Source: a virus. Taken from it: a DNA stretch of 32,776 bases. A model generated the notes under the pieces. The model was not told where the DNA came from and made no database searches. It saw only the letters and a program-made list of their open reading frames with translations. The DNA is taken from IMG/VR virus record IMGVR_UViG_3300009068_003775, positions 1 through 32,776 of that record; one strand, 5' to 3'. Of this stretch, positions 1-7,753 are shown piece after piece (position 1 is the first letter of the stretch; the number at the start of each line of letters is the position of its first letter). The position numbers and the translations under genes are program-made.

Positions 1-1
1 G

Positions 2-214
2 AGAATTCTTGCGGTATTTGCAGCATCAGGACTATCAGTCTTGGGAGCAGGAGCCGTAGTAGGAATTGACACAGTTCAGGCAGTTATGCTTGCAGGACTC
101 TTAGGAGTAGCAACAGTTATTGAGAGACTGGCAAGGGCTTTTTTGGACGATGGAAGGCTATCATTAGCAGAAATAAATGATGCCTTTAAAACGGTAGATA
201 AAAAGGCTAATTAG
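2..214 (+). CDS. Holin-like small membrane protein, C-terminal part
   Basis: The reading frame is open at the left edge and ends with TAG at 212-214, giving 70 visible residues. Residues of about 5-45 are Gly/Ala/Val/Leu-rich and look like one or two membrane segments, followed by a charged tail (RLARAFLDDGRLSLAEINDAF, ending KKAN). A short hydrophobic protein with a charged C-terminus resembles phage holins or other small inner-membrane proteins, and the layout resembles the candidate holin at 17331-17630. The start codon lies outside the window. Function is inferred from architecture only. Confidence 0.5.
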   Translation, partial: RILAVFAASGLSVLGAGAVVGIDTVQAVMLAGLLGVATVIERLARAFLDDGRLSLAEINDAFKTVDKKAN

Positions 215-230
215 TCATTATCACCCATAG

Positions 231-260
231 TTGACAGCCCTCTCTGGGCAATGGTATACT
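231..260 (+). promoter_or_regulatory. Sigma70-type promoter TTGACA-N18-TATACT
   Basis: TTGACA at 231-236 and TATACT at 255-260 are separated by 18 bp. It lies directly after the first gene and before the protease gene at 294; the predicted transcript start is near 267. A 12-bp dyad, ATACT-TG-AGTAT at 256-267, overlaps the -10 box and start site and could be a repressor operator. Confidence 0.75.
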
Positions 261-286
261 TGAGTATCACCTATCTGGAGAGGGCT
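236..286 (+). promoter_or_regulatory. Inverted repeat around promoter; right arm contains the RBS
   Basis: AGCCCTCTC at 236-244 is the exact reverse complement of GAGAGGGCT at 278-286. The right arm holds the ribosome-binding site (GGAGAGGG, 277-284) of the gene starting at GTG 294. The left arm lies upstream of the predicted transcript start, so only RNA reading through from upstream could fold and hide the RBS; RNA from the local promoter would not. Confidence 0.45.
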
Positions 287-293
287 TCTACCT

Positions 294-818
294 GTGACTT
301 GCATTGCCGTTGTAAAACATGAAGACAAGATTTATATGGCTGGAGATCGTGGAGCATCAGATGATGGAACTATTCTAGCACTTGAAGCACCAAAGGTTTG
401 GAAGATAGGTCCATATTTAATTGGATACGCTGGTGCTATGGACGGAGAAAGAATCCGTTATAATTTTAAGCCATCTGCACCAACAATAAAAGATACCGAC
501 AGACACATGCAAACCAAATTTGTTAAAGAACTTAAAGAATTTTATAATGAATTTTGGGTAGACACATCTAAAGATGGAGATCTTGGACTACTCATTGCAG
601 TTCGTGGACAAATCTATGAGCACAGTTCTGCTGACATGTCTTTATCTAAGTACACACTACCATACCTTGCCATGGGTTCGGGAGCAGAGTATGCATATGG
701 TGTTCTGTATGCAACAGATAAACAAAAAAATGCAAGGAATAGAGTTATTCAAGCAGTAAATGCTGCTATCAAATTTAACCCATCTTGTATGGGACCAGTT
801 GACGTAGTAAGTATTTAG
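294..818 (+). CDS. Proteasome beta/HslV-like Ntn-hydrolase peptidase
   Basis: This 174-residue protein matches the N-terminal threonine hydrolase pattern. After removal of Met1 the chain starts with Thr (TCIAV). Asp18 (AGDRG) and Lys34 (APKVW) then fall at positions 17 and 33 counted from that Thr, exactly as the Thr1/Asp17/Lys33 active site of proteasome beta subunits and HslV. A GSGAEYA segment near residue 128 resembles the conserved Gly-Ser-Gly loop. There is no propeptide. GTG start with GGAGAGGG 9 nt upstream. No ATPase partner is seen here. Possible roles are virion protein maturation or degradation of host proteins. The fold is well supported; the role is inferred. Confidence 0.75.
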   Translation: MTCIAVVKHEDKIYMAGDRGASDDGTILALEAPKVWKIGPYLIGYAGAMDGERIRYNFKPSAPTIKDTDRHMQTKFVKELKEFYNEFWVDTSKDGDLGLLIAVRGQIYEHSSADMSLSKYTLPYLAMGSGAEYAYGVLYATDKQKNARNRVIQAVNAAIKFNPSCMGPVDVVSI

Positions 819-833
819 GGAGTATATTTTAAT

Positions 834-1052
834 ATGAACGAAGAATTTGAAGAAATTTTAAAAGACATTCAAAATATTGAATCAGACTTTGATGAGTTTG
901 AAATCTGGATGCAAAACGGTATTGAAAGAGGATGGATAACAGAGCCATTCTGCAATACTCACGATGGTGATCCATATATGACACCAGAAGAACAACAAGA
1001 ATGGGAAGATGGAGGAGATCCTTGTCAGGTTGTCCTTAAAATTAAGGAATAA
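834..1052 (+). CDS. Small acidic hypothetical protein
   Basis: 72 residues, strongly acidic (many Glu/Asp), with an aromatic, Cys- and His-containing middle (FCNTHDGDPYMTPEEQQEWEDG). I do not recognise the family with certainty. An AGGGAG at 817-822 lies 11 nt before the ATG. It sits 15 bp after the protease gene, and the next gene begins immediately after its stop, so it is probably co-transcribed with both. Confidence 0.6.
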   Translation: MNEEFEEILKDIQNIESDFDEFEIWMQNGIERGWITEPFCNTHDGDPYMTPEEQQEWEDGGDPCQVVLKIKE

Positions 1053-1718
1053 ATGAAGAATAAATCAGTAATAGAAGATTCTGGATTCAATTATACGATC
1101 TGGCACGATTCAATAGATCCTAATTTTATTGAATTATGTTTTAAGTCTAGACTTCCAGCAAAATGGATTTCTTATGATAAAGTTAGAAATGGTAAATATA
1201 AAAATTCTTTAATAAAACCAATTAACGCATATGTCGAAAACCTTTATCCACGCCCAAAACTAATTTCAATTGAAGGAAATACTGTTACATTAAGACAAGG
1301 AAATCACGCAGAAATATATTTACAAACAAGAAAAGAAGGTTTGTACAATGTAGATAGACCCTGGATGAGACAGTATTATAAGACAAAGCCATTTGATATA
1401 ATTCCAGATGGGTGTTTCTCAGACTCATTTAAATTTTATGTTCCTTGGTTTATTGATGAAAACATTAAGGTATCAATTAAGCAAGCAGAGAACTCCCCAT
1501 TTTTTATATACGAAAAAGACTTTAACAGCAAAAAAATAGTAGATTACGTACCATTTGTAGAGCCAGAGTTTGTAAGTTTTCACTTTAAAAACAGTGGTAG
1601 CCATATTGTCTATGACGGATTTGGCAAAATTAAAAAACAGTCCCCAATGTTTGATATGGTTTTTGAGGCTGATGGTATAATGGTTAATGAAATTAGGGAG
1701 TTTTATGAGCAAAGTTAA
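1053..1718 (+). CDS. Hypothetical protein, divergent relative of the next two genes
   Basis: 221 residues. The C-terminal part carries a segment GFGKIKKQSPMFDMVFEAD that lines up with the FVGTIKKGTPIFQMIPFKR segment of the gene at 2424 and its partner at 1705, so this looks like a diverged third member of the same family. The N-terminal half has an IP-W-like segment (RLPAKWISYDK) where the relatives have IP-WYK. The start codon abuts the previous stop and the stop overlaps the next start by 14 nt, indicating translational coupling. Function unknown. Confidence 0.6.
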   Translation: MKNKSVIEDSGFNYTIWHDSIDPNFIELCFKSRLPAKWISYDKVRNGKYKNSLIKPINAYVENLYPRPKLISIEGNTVTLRQGNHAEIYLQTRKEGLYNVDRPWMRQYYKTKPFDIIPDGCFSDSFKFYVPWFIDENIKVSIKQAENSPFFIYEKDFNSKKIVDYVPFVEPEFVSFHFKNSGSHIVYDGFGKIKKQSPMFDMVFEADGIMVNEIREFYEQS

Positions 1719-2427
1719 GTTTTATCCACATGGTGCCCAGACAGGATCTTTTGCACCAAAGCCAGTTCCAGCAACAAAGAACATACCAGACTGGTACAAG
1801 CGCCAGCGTGGAGAGGTTGATGATCAAAAAGGAATTCCAGAGGGGAATGCAACTAGCACAATAAAAAGATGTATGCCAATATACGACTCTTTGGCTGCTG
1901 GATATATTTTAAGCATGCCAATGGATCTATATCTTGATGGAACCAATCCATTAAAACTTGAATGGAACATTCCAATACCTATGCATGGATTTAAAAGTGA
2001 CCTAGTTGCCTCTCATGATAGAAGACAATACGATCAATACCCATACGATAGAAAAAAATATCATGACGATCTGCTAAGAATTATGCCATTCTGGTCTGTA
2101 GGAACTGACGAAGGCTATAGCACAATGTTCATGCATCCTTGGCATGCAGACACAACCCCCTTGCATGCTATTGGAGCAGTAGTTGATACTGATAGATTTA
2201 TTTCAGATGGTCATTTTTCATTTCTTGTTGATAGAACCTTTAAAGGTGTTATTAAACAAGGAACCCCAATAGTTCAAGTCATTCCATTTAAAAGAGATTC
2301 TTATGAAATGGAAATTGTTGACAGTAAATCAGCAAGCATTAAAACAACACAACAAAGACTTAATGTTCGTAGTGTCTTTAAGTATGGGTATAAGACAAAG
2401 ATGAGGGTTCAAAAGGACTACAAGTGA
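1705..2427 (+). CDS. Hypothetical protein, possible beta-barrel fold (DUF6065-like)
   Basis: 240 residues from the ATG at 1705, chosen over the in-frame ATG at 1687 because AGGGAG (1695-1700) lies just before it. Motifs shared with the next gene, in order: NIPDWYK, CMPIYDSLAAGY, GYS..FMHP, an acidic VVDTDR, and FKGVIKQGTPIVQVIPFKR near the C-terminus. The last two resemble the dUTPase/dCTP-deaminase pattern (a product-loop Asp followed by G-I-KG--I-Q), which may mean a related fold, but the sequence is not a canonical dUTPase. I associate the pattern with DUF6065 from memory. Function unknown; position before a glycosyltransferase suggests a role in the same pathway. Confidence 0.6.
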   Translation: MSKVKFYPHGAQTGSFAPKPVPATKNIPDWYKRQRGEVDDQKGIPEGNATSTIKRCMPIYDSLAAGYILSMPMDLYLDGTNPLKLEWNIPIPMHGFKSDLVASHDRRQYDQYPYDRKKYHDDLLRIMPFWSVGTDEGYSTMFMHPWHADTTPLHAIGAVVDTDRFISDGHFSFLVDRTFKGVIKQGTPIVQVIPFKRDSYEMEIVDSKSASIKTTQQRLNVRSVFKYGYKTKMRVQKDYK

Positions 2428-3194
2428 ACGATAGTTTAAAAATAACTTTTACACCTGGATTTTTAAATTATGGTGAAAAGTTAACTCCTCCAGAGCCAGC
2501 AGTAAAACATATTCCAGAGTGGTATAAGTCACTAGCAAAACATGATAGTTGGAACACTGACGACAAACTAAACCCAGTTAATCATATTGGCACAGATGGT
2601 GCACAGGTTGCAACAAAAATGTGTATGCCATTTTTTGATTCTTTATCTGCTGGCTATCAGTACTTGCTAGAAGACGATTTACATATTGGTGTTGGAGTCG
2701 ACGGAAAGCCAACATTGTCTTGGGATGGTCCAGTTATGTTAGTTGATGTGCGCCCAACAATAGATCTACCTTTGCCAAATAACTGCCATGCAGTTCATTT
2801 TGGTTGGAGAATGAACTGGTACTATGAAACACCGCCAGGATATTCCGTATTAATTACTCATCCATTAAATAGGACAGATCTTCCATTTCAGACCCTATCT
2901 GGAATTGTGGAGTCAGATATTTGGGGCCTTCCAGTTTTTACTGCATTTTTTTTACATAGAGATTTTGTAGGAACAATTAAAAAGGGAACTCCAATATTTC
3001 AAATGATTCCTTTTAAAAGAGAAAATTGGGAGATGGAAATTTTAGAAACTGAAGAAGAATTAGACAAGCATGAGTTAAAAGCAGAAAACAGAAGATCAAT
3101 GTTATACGGATATTATAAAAAAACAGCATGGAGAAAAAAACTTTTTGGCAATAAGCATTCTGATATAAAAAATATAGAGCATGACGATGAATGA
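2424..3194 (+). CDS. Hypothetical protein, paralogue of the preceding gene
   Basis: 256 residues, GTG start overlapping the previous stop (GTGA). It repeats the motif order of its neighbour: HIPEWYK, CMPFFDSLSAGY, GYSVLITHP, IVESD, FVGTIKKGTPIFQMIPFKR, then EMEI. A longer, Lys/Glu-rich C-terminal tail is unique to this copy. The two were probably made by tandem duplication, with 1053-1718 as an older, diverged copy. Function is unknown; coupling to the glycosyltransferase at 3187 suggests a shared pathway. Confidence 0.6.
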   Translation: MNDSLKITFTPGFLNYGEKLTPPEPAVKHIPEWYKSLAKHDSWNTDDKLNPVNHIGTDGAQVATKMCMPFFDSLSAGYQYLLEDDLHIGVGVDGKPTLSWDGPVMLVDVRPTIDLPLPNNCHAVHFGWRMNWYYETPPGYSVLITHPLNRTDLPFQTLSGIVESDIWGLPVFTAFFLHRDFVGTIKKGTPIFQMIPFKRENWEMEILETEEELDKHELKAENRRSMLYGYYKKTAWRKKLFGNKHSDIKNIEHDDE

Positions 3195-4041
3195 TATTAC
3201 AGTAATAATCTATTCATATAAAGGCAAGTTTTTAAAAGATACTATTGATTCTATACTTTATAAATCTACAAATAAAATTAATATAATTCTTTATGATCAA
3301 AACCCATTAGACAGAACAAATTATTTTAAAGAGTATGAATATCTTTCTTACAACTCAATCTGGTGGGATTTACAGAAGAGTCCTTGCTCCTATAAAAACA
3401 ATTCAATAAATAGGTCCAACTCAGAATATACTTTAATGATTTGTGACAATATAAAACTCAAGCCTGGTTGGGACAAAGATCTTATAGATTTTGTAAAAGA
3501 CAAAGACATTGTTGTTTCTGGACAAGACTTTAATAAGTTTTTCCACAAAGATAATTTCTATCTTGGTATAGATAAAGAATTATCTAATGATTTTTTAATT
3601 ACACAAATATATGATAGGGATTTTGCATTTGGTAAAACTGAGATTTTTAAAAATTTAGACTACCCTACTTTTATTAAATATGATGGAGAAAATGAAATAG
3701 TAAGTGCGCTCCTTTACACATCGGGCATAGATATATATTCAATGCCAAGCCAGAGTTATTTAAAGTTATCGGATGACACTATCACATCCCTTTACTGTCC
3801 ATTTTCAAAAACACATGGATATAACAGTTTTATTGATCTAATTAAAAATGGAAAATCAGAAAAAATAAATAACTTAAGAACGAATAAAACAATTAGTGAT
3901 TTTTTAACTTTTCATAATATAGATAAAGATAGAATTAATAGGCTTCCATTCCCAAAGACTGACGTAGAGTATGATGGAAGACAGGTTTTCTCGGGTGTCA
4001 AAGGAGAAAGATTTATTGGCCGTGTAAAGAAAATAGTGTAA
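3187..4041 (+). CDS. GT-A glycosyltransferase, family 2-like
   Basis: About 284 residues from ATG 3187 (an in-frame ATG at 3181 is possible; both overlap the previous gene). The N-terminus is a Rossmann-like beta strand with VIIYSYKG, then LKDTIDSIL and INIILYDQNP, as in GT-A enzymes that start with a nucleotide-sugar-binding strand. The acidic metal-site region reads MICDNIKLKPGWD (residues about 84-96), matching the pattern of GT families with a variant DxD followed by GWD. It would transfer a sugar from an NDP donor to an unknown acceptor. No membrane segment, so cytoplasmic. Confidence 0.65.
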   Translation: MNDITVIIYSYKGKFLKDTIDSILYKSTNKINIILYDQNPLDRTNYFKEYEYLSYNSIWWDLQKSPCSYKNNSINRSNSEYTLMICDNIKLKPGWDKDLIDFVKDKDIVVSGQDFNKFFHKDNFYLGIDKELSNDFLITQIYDRDFAFGKTEIFKNLDYPTFIKYDGENEIVSALLYTSGIDIYSMPSQSYLKLSDDTITSLYCPFSKTHGYNSFIDLIKNGKSEKINNLRTNKTISDFLTFHNIDKDRINRLPFPKTDVEYDGRQVFSGVKGERFIGRVKKIV

Positions 4042-4044
4042 TGG

Positions 4045-4063
4045 TATAATAAAGTATGGAGGA
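4045..4063 (+). promoter_or_regulatory. -10 box TATAAT and strong RBS for the gene at 4067
   Basis: TATAAT at 4045-4050 sits in the context ATGGTATAAT, and GGAGGA at 4058-4063 is 3 nt before the ATG. No convincing -35 box is visible. It would start an internal transcript for the oxygenase/SGNH/carbamoyltransferase genes. Confidence 0.55.
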
Positions 4064-4066
4064 AAA

Positions 4067-4669
4067 ATGCATAGAATAAAAATTATAGAAAATTTTATAT
4101 CGCCAGAGGATGCTGAAATTTTAATAAGTCAGCAGAATGACCCATTTGCCATAAGAGATCCATATCCAGATTATTATGCAGACAGGTTTGGTGGAACGTC
4201 TTTGCCATACAACAAAACCGTTATGGATATTATGGTTAAATATGGAAACTTATCTAATGAGGTTCATAGGGAGCAAAATGGTTTTGTTAATCCTATATAC
4301 GTATTCAAAGGTTTTGGATCTCACTGGATCAAAGGAACAAAAGGTGGACTACACATAGATGCACAAGGTCCTGAGCCATTCATTGAATTTAGTACTATCT
4401 TGTACCTAAATGAAGAACCAGATTACTCTGGAGGAAAAATATATTTTCCAAATCAAAATTTTGAATATCAACCTAAAAAATATTCAGCAGTATTTTTTCC
4501 AGGTGCTGGATCTGAATACATACACGGCATAACAACGGTTACAGAGGGTCATAGGTATACTGCTTTATTTATGCACACATCAATGCCAGAGCATGCAGAT
4601 CCAGATTTTTTAGGTGAAGATAAAAGTCCACAATGGGAAGCAATGAGGTATCCACTTGCAAAACTTTGA
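4067..4669 (+). CDS. 2OG/Fe(II)-dependent oxygenase, prolyl-4-hydroxylase type
   Basis: 200 residues with the double-stranded beta-helix signature of the family: iron ligands His96-x-Asp98 (GLHID) and His153 (YIHG), and Arg163 (GHRYTALF) for 2-oxoglutarate. The linking strand LYLNEEPDYSGGKIYFP and the turn FFPGAGSEYIHG are typical of prolyl hydroxylase-like enzymes. It would hydroxylate an unknown substrate using O2 and 2-oxoglutarate. It has its own -10 box and RBS and overlaps the next oxygenase gene by 14 nt. Confidence 0.85.
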   Translation: MHRIKIIENFISPEDAEILISQQNDPFAIRDPYPDYYADRFGGTSLPYNKTVMDIMVKYGNLSNEVHREQNGFVNPIYVFKGFGSHWIKGTKGGLHIDAQGPEPFIEFSTILYLNEEPDYSGGKIYFPNQNFEYQPKKYSAVFFPGAGSEYIHGITTVTEGHRYTALFMHTSMPEHADPDFLGEDKSPQWEAMRYPLAKL

Positions 4670-5327
4670 TTATGAAATACTAGATTTAGGTTTGGTTTAC
4701 TATAAAAATATAGTTAAAGACCCAGAAAAATTAATAAAAATTATTGAGCAACTTGATAAAAAAATAACTCAAACTCCTCAATCTATTGAGGGCACATCAG
4801 CAAGACCATGGACACCTTGGCAATACAATAAAGGAAATGAAACACTACAGTTTTGTTTGCAAAAATTTATTCCACAGGTTTCTGATATAGGTCCAGATGA
4901 TATTTATAGAGATGAACAACTAACTATTTCTTCAGAACTTTTTGGTGCATTAGAAAAAACTTTACTTCACTACTCTAGTGTTCTTTATCCATTTGCAGAA
5001 AAAAATATCAAATCAAGAGAAAGAACTATGCATTTGTTAAAATATGAGAATGATGGATATTTGCCAGCACATCAAGATCAAGGGGTTAGCACAAGAGTTT
5101 TATCTGTTTTGCTGTACCTAAATAACGACTACGAAGGCGGAGAAATAACTTTTCAGAATTCAAACATAACTCTAAAGCCTGATCCAGGGAGCATATTGTT
5201 TTTCCCATCAAATTTCTTGTATGTTCATGAAGTTGCTCCAATTACAAAGGGTCCAAGGTATGCTTTACCAAACTGGTACCACAATGTAACTCAAGAATCT
5301 TTTAGAAATTCAACAGGAGAAGAATGA
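4656..5327 (+). CDS. 2OG/Fe(II)-dependent oxygenase, prolyl-4-hydroxylase type
   Basis: 223 residues from a TTG start inside the end of the previous gene. Ligands: His139-x-Asp141 (AHQD), His191 (YVHEV) and Arg201 (GPRYALPNW). The strand LLYLNNDYEGGEITF is the family hallmark and is shared nearly word for word with the oxygenases at 17678 and 19136. The stop codon overlaps the next ATG (ATGA). The pair with 4067-4669 suggests two hydroxylations in one pathway. A start further downstream is possible, but no ATG offers the full N-terminus. Confidence 0.85.
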   Translation: MQNFDYEILDLGLVYYKNIVKDPEKLIKIIEQLDKKITQTPQSIEGTSARPWTPWQYNKGNETLQFCLQKFIPQVSDIGPDDIYRDEQLTISSELFGALEKTLLHYSSVLYPFAEKNIKSRERTMHLLKYENDGYLPAHQDQGVSTRVLSVLLYLNNDYEGGEITFQNSNITLKPDPGSILFFPSNFLYVHEVAPITKGPRYALPNWYHNVTQESFRNSTGEE

Positions 5328-5410
5328 AAAAAATAATTAAAAACATTAAATTCTTTATTTGGAAAATTAAAAATAGAAAAAAAATAAAGCCAAGAGGATT
5401 TACTTATTAA
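5324..5410 (+). CDS. 28-residue basic peptide gene
   Basis: ATG at 5324 overlaps the TGA of the oxygenase gene (ATGA) and the frame ends with TAA at 5408-5410, one base before the next ATG at 5412. The product (MKKIIKNIKFFIWKIKNRKK, then IKPRGFTY) is very Lys/Arg-rich and amphipathic. Perfect coupling on both sides argues for a real gene or a translational bridge. A similar small basic reading frame occurs at 8598-8705. Confidence 0.5.
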   Translation: MKKIIKNIKFFIWKIKNRKKIKPRGFTY

Positions 5411-5411
5411 A

Positions 5412-6296
5412 ATGAATAATAAAATAAATAACCCAGAAGAATACCCAAATGGAGAAAAATACGTAGTTAATTATTTGTTAAAAAACAAAGAAAAGGGTTT
5501 GCTATTTGCTACACACGGAACTAACAAAGGAGTCAAAGCACTAAGGCCAAAGATGCAAAACGACACCGCAATATATAGTTTAAATTCTGGATATTTTAGG
5601 TCAGACGAGTTTAACAAAAGAGACAGTGGTGGAAAAACAGTTCTTTTTGCTGGATGCTCTGTAATGTACGGAGAGGGCCATGACCTTGAGACATCTTTTG
5701 CGTACATACTTTATGAGCATTTATCAAAAAAAGAAAAACTGTCTGGATTTTTTAATATTGGCATAGGTGGCGCTACTGGATTTCAATGTATTACCTCTAT
5801 TTTTGATTATATAGATATCTATGGCAACCCAGACTCAATAGTTTTGCTTTTGCCACCACTTGAAAGAGATATGGCGTATTTTCTTAGTTATGGTAAAGGG
5901 TTTTGGGAAACTCAGTATAGAGATTCTAGAGACCAAAAAGATGCAGAAGAAGATTACAAAAGACATGTTGTACTTTTTAATCATATATATAAAATGTTGT
6001 ATTTATATTGCAAAACAAACAACATTACTTTAATAAGTTCTCATTGGGGAGAATATAAAGGTAAGGCAGTTAACATTTTTAAAAATTATCAATATACTTT
6101 TGAGCAAATGTTAGAAATTTTATATCCAGACACACATAAAAGACTAAACTATGAAATGATGCATGATGATATTTATAACTACATTCAATTAAATAAAAAT
6201 ATGGAAAATTTATTAGAAGCAAAAGATGGACAACATCAAGGAATTGCTTGGAACCATGCTGTTGCTAAACAAATAATAGAAATGTTTAAACTTTAA
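5412..6296 (+). CDS. SGNH/GDSL-type hydrolase
   Basis: 294 residues. Block I is VLFAGCSVMYGEG with the probable nucleophile Ser83; block II is NIGIGGATGFQC with the oxyanion Gly; block V is DGQHQG (Asp272, His275). These are the features of SGNH esterases and acyl transferases that remove or add acyl groups on sugars and other small molecules. There is no signal peptide. It sits between two oxygenases and a carbamoyltransferase, and its stop overlaps the next start by one base, so it probably acts in the same modification pathway. Confidence 0.7.
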   Translation: MNNKINNPEEYPNGEKYVVNYLLKNKEKGLLFATHGTNKGVKALRPKMQNDTAIYSLNSGYFRSDEFNKRDSGGKTVLFAGCSVMYGEGHDLETSFAYILYEHLSKKEKLSGFFNIGIGGATGFQCITSIFDYIDIYGNPDSIVLLLPPLERDMAYFLSYGKGFWETQYRDSRDQKDAEEDYKRHVVLFNHIYKMLYLYCKTNNITLISSHWGEYKGKAVNIFKNYQYTFEQMLEILYPDTHKRLNYEMMHDDIYNYIQLNKNMENLLEAKDGQHQGIAWNHAVAKQIIEMFKL

Positions 6297-7717
6297 TGAT
6301 TATTCTTGGGATTAATGAAACTTCACACGATGCTTCTGTATCATTGATTCAGAATGGAAATATATTATTTTCAGGGCATGCTGAAAGATATAGCAAACAA
6401 AAAAATGATTGGTATGTCAATGATAGTTTAATAAAAGATGCTTTACAATATGGAAGACCAGATCATATAGCCTACTACGAAAAACCTCTTCTAAAGGCCT
6501 CTAGACTGGCTTTAAGGGGTGGTTCTGGAGAATGGAAGCCAAGGTTTGAACTTCCTGGGATTCCAAGAAAATCTTTTACTCATCACTATTCCCACGCAGC
6601 AGCAGGATATTATACGAGTGCATTTAATGATGCAGTCATTGTTGTTTTAGATGCTATAGGTGAATACAATACCTCCACAATCTGGGTAGGTGAAGGTGAC
6701 AAGATTAAATTAAAATATAAGCAAAACTACCCAGTAAGTTTTGGGTTGTTCTACTCTGCATTTACACAACTAATTGGTCTTATGCCAAACCAAGAAGAAT
6801 ATATTATGATGGGTATGGCTGCTTACGGAGATTGGACAAAATATTATAAAAAAGTTGACGCATATTTTCCAAATTACGATGAGCAAAAATATAATTTTCA
6901 TAAGGGAATTACTGATTGGGGATGGGTTTCAGAACAAGATAAATTTGATATCGCAGCAGCGGTACAAATGGTATATGAGCAAAGACTAAATCAATTTATG
7001 CGTATGGCAAAATCCCTAACTGGTAAAAATAATTTAGTATTCATGGGTGGGTGTGCTCTTAACTCTTCAGCAAATACATTACTATGGAATATTTTTGATA
7101 TGATTTGGATAATGCCAAACCCTGGAGATGCTGGAAGTTCGCTTGGTGCAGCAGCAGCACTATATGGCAAACATCTTGAATGGAAAGATCCATACTTAGG
7201 TCACGATTTAGGCGGGGAATACCCAGTAAATTCAATAGTTGCTGGACTAATTAGAGATAAGATAGTAGCCGTAGCAAGCGGAAGAGCAGAATATGGTCCA
7301 AGAGCCCTGGGCAATAGAAGTATCTTGGCAGATCCTAGAGACCCAGATATTAAAGATAAGGTAAATCTAATTAAGCAGAGAGAACTTTTTAGGCCATTTG
7401 CTCCTGTTGTTATGGAAGAGTATGCAGGAAAGTGGTTTGATATGGATTTTGATTCTCCATACATGCAGTACACAGTTAAATGCTTACAGCCAGAAAAAAT
7501 ACCAGCAGTTGTACATGAAGATGGAACCTCAAGGGTTCAGACAGTAAACAAGCAGCAGCACCCAGGACTTTATGAAGTGCTGTCTAACTGGTACACAATT
7601 ACTGGCGTTCCCATCCTATTGAACACTAGTCTAAATATTAAAGGTCAACCACTACTCAACGATGAGTCTGATATTTTAGACTGGGAAAAAGAATATAACT
7701 TTACAGTATGCAGGTAA
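6296..7717 (+). CDS. O-carbamoyltransferase, NodU/CmcH/TobZ family
   Basis: 473 residues. N-terminal ASKHA-type domain: GINETSHDAS (5-14), HHYSHAAAGYYTS (from 96), VLDAIGE (Asp119) and MGGCALNSSAN. C-terminal YrdC-like domain: EYGPRALGNRSILADPR, ELFRPFAPVVMEE, AVVHEDGTSRVQTV and TGVPILLNTSLNIKGQP, all hallmarks of the family. Members make carbamoyl-adenylate from carbamoyl phosphate and ATP and pass the carbamoyl group to a hydroxyl on a sugar, antibiotic or (in some phages) a modified base. It is compact for the family. Last gene of the tailoring run; a promoter for the endolysin overlaps its end. Confidence 0.92.
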   Translation: MIILGINETSHDASVSLIQNGNILFSGHAERYSKQKNDWYVNDSLIKDALQYGRPDHIAYYEKPLLKASRLALRGGSGEWKPRFELPGIPRKSFTHHYSHAAAGYYTSAFNDAVIVVLDAIGEYNTSTIWVGEGDKIKLKYKQNYPVSFGLFYSAFTQLIGLMPNQEEYIMMGMAAYGDWTKYYKKVDAYFPNYDEQKYNFHKGITDWGWVSEQDKFDIAAAVQMVYEQRLNQFMRMAKSLTGKNNLVFMGGCALNSSANTLLWNIFDMIWIMPNPGDAGSSLGAAAALYGKHLEWKDPYLGHDLGGEYPVNSIVAGLIRDKIVAVASGRAEYGPRALGNRSILADPRDPDIKDKVNLIKQRELFRPFAPVVMEEYAGKWFDMDFDSPYMQYTVKCLQPEKIPAVVHEDGTSRVQTVNKQQHPGLYEVLSNWYTITGVPILLNTSLNIKGQPLLNDESDILDWEKEYNFTVCR

Positions 7718-7728
7718 GGTGCTATAAT
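7700..7728 (+). promoter_or_regulatory. Sigma70-type promoter TTTACA-N17-TATAAT
   Basis: TTTACA at 7700-7705 and TATAAT at 7723-7728 with a 17-bp spacer, ending 25 bp before the endolysin ATG. A strong RBS (AAAGGAGG) lies between. It gives the lysis gene independent expression. Confidence 0.75.
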
Positions 7729-7753
7729 AGATAATATATAAAAGGAGGCCATC

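Noticed and set aside
1473-1712. Minus-strand 79-codon frame opposite the first paralogue
   Set aside because: Phe/Tyr/Lys-rich mirror of AT-rich coding DNA, inside a tightly coupled plus-strand operon.
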